Assembly (NCBI GenBank): GCA_013695175.1
Contig: JACDAZ010000380.1
Span: 1 to 7,337, forward strand
Source: Flavisolibacter sp.
Lineage (GTDB): Bacteria; Bacteroidota; Bacteroidia; Chitinophagales; Chitinophagaceae
Length of the DNA stretch: 7,337 nucleotides
Reading direction: 5' to 3'
Part shown: positions 1 through 6,076 of the stretch, piece by piece
Layout: the number at the start of each line of letters is the position of its first letter
Position numbering within the stretch: the stretch's first letter is position 1
The notes under the pieces: model-generated
What the model was told of the DNA's origin: nothing
What the model saw: the letters and a program-made list of their open reading frames with translations, nothing else
Databases searched by the model: none
Program-made: the position numbers and the translations under genes

Positions 1-1646
1 TGGTAAGCTGATCTGCCATCTTCATCGCCATAAAAAAATACCTGCATCACAGCTTTTTGCTCTGCCAGCAGATCCTGATAAGCAATATTATATACCGGTG
101 GAATACCAAATTCCTGTGAAAGGTTTATTTGCAGCGTGGTATCTGCTGACAGAAATAACTTGTATAGAAGATTATACATAACCATACCACGCCTGTTATT
201 TTGTGCTGTTGTTCTATCCAGATTAGCCTTTACATTTTCCAGCATTTTTGTAGCCATTGGTTTCATGGTTTCCGAAATACTTGCATAAGAATCTGCAACA
301 TCAACACCATCTTCAAGATTTGGTGAACGCTCAATACCATTTACAAAAGCTGTCATTAAACTCTCTGCCTGGTCCTGGTTTGGAAAGCTGTTTAAAAAGT
401 TACTTAATGTATTAAACCCGGCAGCCATCTTAATAAACTTCTTAAAGCGGTCGAAGTTGACACTAACTAATAAAGAATCCCCCCTGTTACCAATCCTTTG
501 CATCAACATAGGATATACTCCTCTTGTATAACTTGAAGTATAAATGTCACTTTCCCCATTTACAGCCAGGTAATAAAGTTCCTGGGCAGTTAGTTGATTT
601 AATATTCTAAAACGAACTGGATCCGGATCATTATGCAAAGCATTAATGGTTTTTATAAAAACATCTTTTGCTCTTTTACCCAACATATAATTAAGAGCAT
701 CCATTTCATAAACCTTTTCCTTGTTGAGGGAGCGGCTTACATAATCAATTCTTGTTTTTACCAGGAGCTTGTAATATTTTACATCGTCACCCTTTACTTT
801 ATCAATTTCTTCAACAGTTTGATTTCCCTTTAAAATATTATCTAAAAAAGGAAAGTATAGCTGTCCGCTATTGCTTCTGGCCATTTTTACTACAGCCTGT
901 ACCAAAGAATCATCAATCTTCCTTATAGCAATACCTAATTTATTATTTGCAGCTGCATAATCATATAAAAGGCGGGGATGTTTATATGCTGCCACTAAAA
1001 TCAGGCTATCTCTAAATGGCAGGTCATCATTATCCCGTAAAACAAGAAATGTACGCTCCGGATGTGCCGCTGTATATTTTCTGATTAATATTTCTTTAGC
1101 TGTTTTGAAACCTGTATTCATATCAAAAGCGCCACTGACAATGATAGAATTGCCAATATCATAATTAGCTTTAGCTATAATTGATTCAATGGATTCACCT
1201 GATATATCCATAATCATAGCTTTTTCATAAGCTTCTATCATGGCAGGTACATTACTCGGATTAAAAGAACGGCTGCGGTAAGAAGTAGTGAAGTTGCGAA
1301 GCATCTTTTCCACGCCTCTTAAATAAGCCACTTTTTTTTGAGAGCTGGATATGGTATCAGCTTCTATTTTACATTGTAAGGCATCTACACGATCTACAAG
1401 TGTATTTGTGATCAAATAATTTCGTTCATCATCCGGAGCACCCTGGAAAAGCATCTCACCTTTGCCATCTGCTTTTAAAGCAGATTTTTGTTCCCTGTCT
1501 ATATAATCATGAAAGATTTGCCTGTTAATAGGAGGTTTGCATCCTTTTACCGGTGTATTTGCAGCAGAATTTTGAGAAATCGCGGAATACATAGGAAAGG
1601 AAATAACAAAAAAGAAAACCCGTAAAGCTGGTAGCATAAGCCTCAT
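1..1646 (-). CDS. Large exported protein of unknown function (N-terminal part; gene runs off the left edge)
   Basis: An uninterrupted minus-strand frame of 548 codons plus two bases runs from an ATG at 1646 to the window edge, so the C-terminus is missing. Residues 1-24 look like a Sec signal peptide: Arg2 and Arg9, a hydrophobic core (VFFFVISF, residues 10-17), and a likely cleavage near SAIS/QN (residues 21-26). The mature protein should therefore be periplasmic, outer-membrane associated or secreted. The mature part is mixed-charge and probably mostly helical, with no further membrane segment and no catalytic motif I can name. Recognisable stretches are FRDSLILVAAYKHP, YAAANNKLGIAI and, close to the window edge, YGDEDGRSAY. 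The style recalls large uncharacterised proteins of Chitinophagaceae, but this is an impression rather than a match. A second in-frame ATG at 1637 (codon 4) is an equally possible start. It has no neighbour on its own strand within the window and is divergent from the response regulator gene. Confidence 0.85.
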   Translation of the reverse strand, partial: MRLMLPALRVFFFVISFPMYSAISQNSAANTPVKGCKPPINRQIFHDYIDREQKSALKADGKGEMLFQGAPDDERNYLITNTLVDRVDALQCKIEADTISSSQKKVAYLRGVEKMLRNFTTSYRSRSFNPSNVPAMIEAYEKAMIMDISGESIESIIAKANYDIGNSIIVSGAFDMNTGFKTAKEILIRKYTAAHPERTFLVLRDNDDLPFRDSLILVAAYKHPRLLYDYAAANNKLGIAIRKIDDSLVQAVVKMARSNSGQLYFPFLDNILKGNQTVEEIDKVKGDDVKYYKLLVKTRIDYVSRSLNKEKVYEMDALNYMLGKRAKDVFIKTINALHNDPDPVRFRILNQLTAQELYYLAVNGESDIYTSSYTRGVYPMLMQRIGNRGDSLLVSVNFDRFKKFIKMAAGFNTLSNFLNSFPNQDQAESLMTAFVNGIERSPNLEDGVDVADSYASISETMKPMATKMLENVKANLDRTTAQNNRRGMVMYNLLYKLFLSADTTLQINLSQEFGIPPVYNIAYQDLLAEQKAVMQVFFYGDEDGRSAY

Positions 1647-1780
1647 AACACAAATTTAATACCCACTTCGCTAAGGATAAGTTACTTTAAGACAGTAAAT
1701 AACCTTTTGAAGTTGCAGAAACAGAATTTAAGCCCTCTTAGCATTAAATTTTTATTAACTCTTTAAGAACTCCTTCAATA

Positions 1781-1813
1781 AAAGGTAAGCTTAATTTTCC
1801 TTTTGCTTACTTT
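1781..1813. promoter_or_regulatory. Imperfect inverted repeat in the response-regulator leader
   Basis: GTAAGC (1785-1790) and GCTTAC (1805-1810) are perfect reverse complements separated by 14 bases. AAA (1781-1783) and TTT (1811-1813) extend the stem past one bulged G (1784). The element ends 19 bases before the ATG of the response regulator. It could be an operator or a leader hairpin. It lacks the GC-rich stem and T-tract of a terminator. A chance dyad in AT-rich DNA is possible. Confidence 0.3.
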
Positions 1814-1832
1814 GTTCAAAGAATCCCATTCA

Positions 1833-2516
1833 ATGGACCCCAAGCCTAAAAAAATTCTGCTAGCTGATGATGAAGAAGATATTTTGGAAATTTTAAAATT
1901 TAATCTGGTTAAAGAAGGATACCATGTTATTACCGCACAGGATGGTGATGAAGCTATAGCAAAAGCAAAACAAAATTTACCTGATTTAATTATACTGGAC
2001 ATAATGATGCCCGGTAAAAATGGGGTACAGGTTTGTGAAATTTTAAGAGCACAAAGTGAATTTAAGGACACCCTCATCATGTTTTTAACTGCTTTAAGTG
2101 ATGAAGCAACCCAGATAAAAGGACTAACAACGGGTGCAGATGATTATGTATATAAACCTGTCAGCCCAAGTATTTTTATTTCAAAAGTTAATTCTTTGAT
2201 GCGCCGGCTGAAGGAGCAGGATGAAAAAATTATAGAAATTAATGGATTAACAATAGACCCCGAAAGGTTTATTGTTCGTTATAATGGGCGAGATTTTTCA
2301 TTAGCAAAAAAAGAATTTGAATTGCTTTATTTATTGGCTTCTAAATCAGGAAGGGTTTTTTTAAGAAATGAAATATTAAGCCAGGTTTGGGGAAGCGAGG
2401 TAATAGTTGGCGACAGAACAATTGATGTTCATGTACGAAAAATCAGGCAAAAATTAGGTGTAGATTGCATTACCACTGTAAAAGGTGTAGGTTATAAGTT
2501 TGAGCTTGCATGCTGA
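1833..2516 (+). CDS. OmpR/PhoB-family response regulator (receiver domain plus winged-helix DNA-binding domain)
   Basis: This is the DNA-binding output protein of a two-component system, 227 residues long and of normal family length. The receiver domain (about residues 6-122) has every expected site: acidic pair Asp12/Asp13, phosphoacceptor Asp56 in LILDIMMPG, Thr86 in FLTA, Tyr105, and Lys108 in the YKP motif. The C-terminal OmpR/PhoB winged helix (about 130-224) carries the LAKKEFELLYLLA helix, the recognition-helix region DRTIDVHVRKIRQKL and the closing hairpin VKGVGYKF. I chose the ATG at 1833 because the conserved KILLADDEED strand begins six residues later. An upstream in-frame TTG at 1803 would add ten residues with no homology value and lies inside an inverted repeat. 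The 3' end overlaps the histidine kinase by 7 bases, so the two are surely co-expressed partners. It resembles the PhoB/PhoP group, but its target genes cannot be read from the sequence. Confidence 0.95.
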   Translation: MDPKPKKILLADDEEDILEILKFNLVKEGYHVITAQDGDEAIAKAKQNLPDLIILDIMMPGKNGVQVCEILRAQSEFKDTLIMFLTALSDEATQIKGLTTGADDYVYKPVSPSIFISKVNSLMRRLKEQDEKIIEINGLTIDPERFIVRYNGRDFSLAKKEFELLYLLASKSGRVFLRNEILSQVWGSEVIVGDRTIDVHVRKIRQKLGVDCITTVKGVGYKFELAC

Positions 2517-3562
2517 GAACAAAAAATTTTACTCCCAGGCAACTTGCTGCACTCACAGCATTTATTCTTTCTTTACCAATAGGTGCAGCCATAATTTATT
2601 TGCAAAGAGACTGGAAGGAAGGACTGATAGCTTTTTTGATCATCCTTTTAGGCAGCTATTTTTTAATTTTTTTCATCATCCAACAATTTATTTATCGAAA
2701 AATAAAACTGATATATAAGTTTATTTATCAAACAAAAGCGAGTAAAAAGCAAGAGACCTATTATAAGTATATTCTTCCTCAAAAAAGTATTGATGAAGTA
2801 AGGCAGGATGTAGAAGAATGGGGCGAACAGCAAAGAAGAGAGATAGAAACCTTACAACAGAACGAACTTTTCAGAAAAGAGTTTTTACAAAACTTATCGC
2901 ATGAATTTAAAACACCGGTTTTTGCTATACAAGGTTATATAGAAACACTTTTACAGGGTGCCATGGACGACCCGGACACCGGAAAAAGATTTTTATCCAA
3001 AGCATCTAAAAATGTAGACCGGCTTGTTCATTTAATCCAGGATCTTGATGAAATTTCGAGGCTGGAAAGGGGTGAGCTGAAATTGCATAAACAAAATTTT
3101 ATTATACAGGACCTGGTAAAGGAAGTTTTTGAAAGCCTGTTTATTACAACCCAAAAAAACAACATAGCATTTACTATAAAAAAAGGCTGCGAACAACCAT
3201 TGATGGTATTTGCTGATAAAGAAAAAATCAGGCAGGTGATTATTAATCTTGTTGAAAATTCTGTAAAATATGGAAAGTATGGCGGTAGTATTGCAGCCAG
3301 TATGTATAATACAGACGGGAAAAATATACTAATAGAAATCAGCGATGACGGAATAGGAATAGAAGATCAGCATTTAACCCGCATTTTTGAACGTTTTTAC
3401 CGTACTGCAGAGGGTCGCAGCCGCGATGTTACAGGCAGTGGATTAGGCCTGGCTATATGTAAACATATTATTGAAGCACATAGTCACAGTATACATGTAC
3501 GCAGTACTTCTGATGTCGGTACCACAATAGGCTTCACTTTGGATTCAAAAAATAATTCTTAA
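2510..3562 (+). CDS. Membrane sensor histidine kinase, PhoR-like, with a minimal extracytoplasmic loop
   Basis: This is the partner kinase of the regulator just upstream: an inner-membrane protein of 350 residues that autophosphorylates on His and passes the phosphate to the regulator's Asp56. Two membrane segments (about 12-31 and 39-60) form a hairpin with only about seven residues between them (QRDWKEG). A cytoplasmic linker (61-118), rich in Lys, Glu and Gln, follows. The HisKA domain has an H-box with His131 in LSHEFKTP. The HATPase domain has an N-box (Asn246/Asn250 in INLVENSVKYG), a G1 box (DDGIGI, 279-284), an F-box (IFERFYR, 292-298) and a G2 box (GSGLGLAI, 309-316), so it should be catalytically competent. 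No PAS domain or clear HAMP domain is seen. The ATG at 2510 overlaps the preceding stop as ATGCTGA, pointing to translational coupling. The signal is unknown. Confidence 0.95.
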   Translation: MLRTKNFTPRQLAALTAFILSLPIGAAIIYLQRDWKEGLIAFLIILLGSYFLIFFIIQQFIYRKIKLIYKFIYQTKASKKQETYYKYILPQKSIDEVRQDVEEWGEQQRREIETLQQNELFRKEFLQNLSHEFKTPVFAIQGYIETLLQGAMDDPDTGKRFLSKASKNVDRLVHLIQDLDEISRLERGELKLHKQNFIIQDLVKEVFESLFITTQKNNIAFTIKKGCEQPLMVFADKEKIRQVIINLVENSVKYGKYGGSIAASMYNTDGKNILIEISDDGIGIEDQHLTRIFERFYRTAEGRSRDVTGSGLGLAICKHIIEAHSHSIHVRSTSDVGTTIGFTLDSKNNS

Positions 3563-3966
3563 TAATAATCTAATCCTTCTTTTACTGACTGCAAAAAATT
3601 AGCAGTTTCATTGGTTATAGAAGAAAATACCTGATTATTTTCAAACCGGTATTTAAAATACCTGCAGTCTCGTATAATACTAAACTCTACTTGTTGTAAT
3701 GCAGTTTTGTTTTTATAAAAGATCATTTTCCCGCTCAATTCGCAACCGGTATTTTTTGCTTCTGCATTATTTAATGCATAAACCAATTTCTTAATAGCGT
3801 TTTTATCTTCAGTTATTACAGTTCGAACTATTTTATTTTGTTCCATAAATTCTATAACCAGTTTATCGCTTTCTGAGAGAGACTTAACCATTAAATTATC
3901 TACACAGGAGAATGAAATCGTTATAAAAAACAGTTGAAGTATCAGGTAAAACTTGCTTGTTATCAT
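3559..3966 (-). CDS. Small putative lipoprotein of unknown function
   Basis: A 135-residue protein (from the ATG at 3966) with a short N-terminus containing Lys5, a hydrophobic core (residues 6-19) and Cys21 in the context ISFSC. That is a loose lipobox with Phe at -2, so lipid anchoring is likely but not certain. Two further cysteines, Cys75 (NTGCELSG) and Cys101 (RDCRYF), could form a disulfide in the periplasm. The rest alternates short strands and helices and ends in a helix (FLQSVKEGLDYY). I recognise no named domain. An upstream in-frame ATG at 3990 would add MHHLKQKN before the signal sequence. I prefer the ATG at 3966 because it gives a normal lipoprotein signal length. The gene is convergent with the histidine kinase, and the two coding regions share four bases at their stops. 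It is divergent from the phosphoesterase operon. Confidence 0.75.
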   Translation of the reverse strand: MITSKFYLILQLFFITISFSCVDNLMVKSLSESDKLVIEFMEQNKIVRTVITEDKNAIKKLVYALNNAEAKNTGCELSGKMIFYKNKTALQQVEFSIIRDCRYFKYRFENNQVFSSITNETANFLQSVKEGLDYY

Positions 3967-4018
3967 ATTTTTTTGTTTCAAGTGGTGCATACCATATCTA
4001 ATTTGAAAATAAGTTTTC

Positions 4019-4032
4019 GGGTAATCATACCC
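4019..4032. promoter_or_regulatory. Short inverted repeat GGGTA-ATCA-TACCC in a divergent promoter region
   Basis: A perfect 5-base dyad with a 4-base spacer lies 53 bases upstream of the lipoprotein ATG (3966) and 108 bases upstream of the phosphoesterase start. It stands out for its G/C content against very AT-rich surroundings. It could be an operator half-site pair serving one or both divergent genes. No regulator is implied by the sequence. Confidence 0.25.
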
Positions 4033-4055
4033 AATGCAACAATTATGCGATTACC

Positions 4056-4090
4056 ATTAATTGATAACATTTTAATAATTATCTGTTAAT
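4056..4090. promoter_or_regulatory. AT-rich imperfect dyad upstream of the phosphoesterase operon
   Basis: The arm ATTAATTGATAA (4056-4067) and the arm TTATCTGTTAAT (4079-4090) can pair at 10 of 12 positions across an 11-base spacer. The dyad ends about 50 bases before the operon's first codon, a reasonable place for an operator. The base composition makes chance pairing quite possible, so this is a weak call. Confidence 0.2.
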
Positions 4091-4139
4091 GTCAAGGCAA
4101 TACTAGTTCAATTATTTTATAATGAAATAACCACGTTTA

Positions 4140-4994
4140 TTGAAAAATAAAATAAAGAGAAAAGTTGACATTGTTGTTTTATCTGATGTACATCTCGGAA
4201 CTTATGGTTGCCATGCAAAACAACTACTCAACTATTTAAAATCTGTAAATCCGGGTATCATTATATTGAATGGAGACTTTATTGACATCTGGCAGTTCAA
4301 GAAAAACTACTGGCCAAAAAGCCATATGAAAGTGGTAAAACATTTAATGCAACTGGCAAGTAAAAAAGTAAAGATCTATTATATAACAGTTAATCACGAT
4401 GAGCTGCTTAGAAAATTTTCAGGATTTAAATTAGGTTCCTTTCAATTAGAAAATAAACTTCTGCTGCAACTGGATAATAATGAACAGGCGTTATTTTTTC
4501 ACGGAGATGTTTTTGATGTAACCATACAGTATTCCAGGTGGATAGCCAAACTGGGTGCATATGGTTATGATACTCTTATTAAAGTCAACACTCTTTTTAA
4601 TTATATAAATCAAAATATTTTTAGAAAAGACCGTGTATCCTTTTCAAAAACCATAAAAAACAGTGTCAAAAAAGCAATCTGCTATATTAATGATTTCGAA
4701 CAAGCGGCAGCCAATTTTGGAATTCTGAACCAATATCAATATGTTATTTGCGGGCATATACATCAGCCCCAGATAAGAAAGATAGAAACAGAAAAAGGTT
4801 CCATAGTATATATGAATTCAGGCGACTGGATTGAGAATTTATCAGCTCTTGAATACTATAAGGGTTGCTGGAGTGTTTACTATCATGAAAAAAATTCTGT
4901 AACCGAAGAAAATATTTCTGAAGAAGAAGAATTATGCTCCAAGTTGGTATTTCAAAATTTACTCCAGGAATTTAAAATTTTGGAAAGGGCGTGA
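4140..4994 (+). CDS. LpxH-like calcineurin-type metallophosphoesterase (UDP-2,3-diacylglucosamine diphosphatase superfamily)
   Basis: A cytoplasmic or membrane-peripheral metal-dependent phosphoesterase of 284 residues. The two-metal site is nearly complete: Asp16 and His18 (LSDVHLG), Asp46 (NGDFIDIW), Asn85-His86 (VNHDE), His121 (FFHGDVFD), and His206 and His208 (CGHIHQP). A SGDW motif with NLSALEYY follows. This motif set is that of the COG2908/LpxH-like group, whose founding member splits UDP-2,3-diacylglucosamine to lipid X in lipid A synthesis. The protein is longer than E. coli LpxH (about 240 residues), and its DVHLGTYGC start belongs to a branch often annotated LpxH-like without direct proof, so the substrate is uncertain. 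The start is TTG at 4140: an in-frame stop lies at 4128, and the next in-frame Met is residue 63, beyond two catalytic motifs. The usual GNHD is VNHD here. It overlaps the glycosyltransferase gene by four bases. Confidence 0.88.
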   Translation: MKNKIKRKVDIVVLSDVHLGTYGCHAKQLLNYLKSVNPGIIILNGDFIDIWQFKKNYWPKSHMKVVKHLMQLASKKVKIYYITVNHDELLRKFSGFKLGSFQLENKLLLQLDNNEQALFFHGDVFDVTIQYSRWIAKLGAYGYDTLIKVNTLFNYINQNIFRKDRVSFSKTIKNSVKKAICYINDFEQAAANFGILNQYQYVICGHIHQPQIRKIETEKGSIVYMNSGDWIENLSALEYYKGCWSVYYHEKNSVTEENISEEEELCSKLVFQNLLQEFKILERA

Positions 4995-6073
4995 ATATAT
5001 TATATGCTATACAAGGCACGGGCAATGGACATCTGAGTCGTGCACGTGATATAATACCGGTATTAAAAAAATACGGCGCTGTTGATATTCTGATCAGCGG
5101 CACAGAATCAGATGTTGATCTGCCATATGAAATAAAGTATAAATTTCACGGACTTTGTTTTGTATTTGGGAAAAAAGGAGGAATTGATTATGTGGAAACT
5201 TATAAAAGAAGCAAGATAAAAAAATTCTTCAAGGAGATCATTCAATTACCTGTATTGAATTATGATCTTGTATTCTCTGATTTTGAACCAGTGAGTTCAT
5301 GGGCATGTTATTTTCAGAATAAATCTGTAATAGGACTTAGTCACCAGGTTGCTGTAAATCATAAATCATCACCTAAACCTGACAAATCAGATATTATTGG
5401 TAAGGCAGTTTTAAAATATTATGCACCGGCAACTTATAAATTCGGGTTTCATTTTATTCCTTATGATTCCCACATTTTTACCCCTGTAATTCGGCAGGAA
5501 GTAAGAGAACTGAAATCAGATGATAAAGGACATATAACAGTTTACCTGCCATCATTCAATGCAAAAAGGATAATTAAATGTTTAGCCTTATTTCCAGATC
5601 AGCGTTGGCAGGTTTTTGTAAAACATACTGATATACCTTATGTAATTGAAAACATTCAAATATTTCCAATTAACAATGAAAATTTTTTATCGAGCATGGC
5701 AAATGCATCTGGAGTATTATGCGGAGCAGGATTTGAAACTCCTGCTGAAGCTCTTTTTTTAAAAAAGAAACTAATGGTTATACCAATGAAAGGTCAATAT
5801 GAACAACAATGTAATGCAGCTGCATTAAATGCCATGGGTGTGCCTGTAATAAAAAGTCTGAAAAGAAAAAACTTTCAAAAAATCAGTCAATGGCTCGAAC
5901 ATGAAAATGTAATTACAATAAATTACCCAAATGAAACAGATTGGATAATTCAAAATATAATAGAAGAAGTTACATCAAAACAAAAAGCTACCAAAATTCC
6001 AGGCAAGAATATTGACTCACCAATAAAATTCAGAAAGCTCTTGTTAAAGAAAATATTCTTTCAAAACAAATAG
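4991..6073 (+). CDS. MurG/UGT-like GT-B glycosyltransferase
   Basis: A 360-residue protein with the two-domain GT-B layout. The N-terminal glycine loop GTGNGHLSRA (residues 9-18) matches the acceptor-side loop GxGxGHxxR of the MurG and diacylglycerol-glucosyltransferase type. The C-terminal domain has the nucleotide-sugar loop CGAGFETPAEAL (about 244-255, Glu249 and Glu253) and then GQYEQQCNA with Gln272/Gln273, typical of donor-ribose and sugar contacts in this superfamily. It should transfer a sugar from a nucleotide donor to a lipid or small acceptor at the inner face of the membrane. No transmembrane segment or signal peptide is visible. The start is GTG at 4991, overlapping the previous stop as GTGA, which suggests translational coupling to the phosphoesterase. 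The tail (about 330-360) is basic (many Lys/Arg), which could help it dock on anionic membrane. Donor and acceptor cannot be read from the sequence. Confidence 0.88.
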   Translation: MNILYAIQGTGNGHLSRARDIIPVLKKYGAVDILISGTESDVDLPYEIKYKFHGLCFVFGKKGGIDYVETYKRSKIKKFFKEIIQLPVLNYDLVFSDFEPVSSWACYFQNKSVIGLSHQVAVNHKSSPKPDKSDIIGKAVLKYYAPATYKFGFHFIPYDSHIFTPVIRQEVRELKSDDKGHITVYLPSFNAKRIIKCLALFPDQRWQVFVKHTDIPYVIENIQIFPINNENFLSSMANASGVLCGAGFETPAEALFLKKKLMVIPMKGQYEQQCNAAALNAMGVPVIKSLKRKNFQKISQWLEHENVITINYPNETDWIIQNIIEEVTSKQKATKIPGKNIDSPIKFRKLLLKKIFFQNK

Positions 6074-6076
6074 ATC

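Noticed and set aside
633..833. Small plus-strand open frame of 66 codons
   Set aside because: It lies fully inside the long minus-strand exported-protein gene and reads as low-complexity hydrophobic residues, so it is a shadow.
1651..1658. TAAATTTG on the minus strand, matching the Bacteroidota -7 consensus TAnnTTTG
   Set aside because: It is only 5 bases from the ATG at 1646 and has no matching -33 TTTG upstream, so it is probably chance unless the gene is nearly leaderless or starts at 1637.
1803..1832. TTG at 1803 as the start of the response regulator, adding ten residues
   Set aside because: The receiver domain begins right after the ATG at 1833, the extra residues have no family counterpart, and the TTG lies inside an inverted repeat.
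3559..3600. Possible bidirectional terminator between the convergent genes
   Set aside because: I could not find a stem of useful length or strength; the region is simple AT-rich sequence.
4118..4123. Perfect TATAAT upstream of the phosphoesterase
   Set aside because: No -35 element at proper distance, this phylum's main sigma factor uses a different consensus, and TATAAT is expected by chance in such AT-rich DNA.
5758..5767. Overlapping slippery heptamers T-TTA-AAA and A-AAA-AAG in frame in the glycosyltransferase gene, suggesting programmed -1 frameshifting
   Set aside because: Such runs are common by chance in AT-rich genes. The -1 frame hits a stop after about eleven codons and would remove the end of the donor domain, and I see no stimulatory structure.
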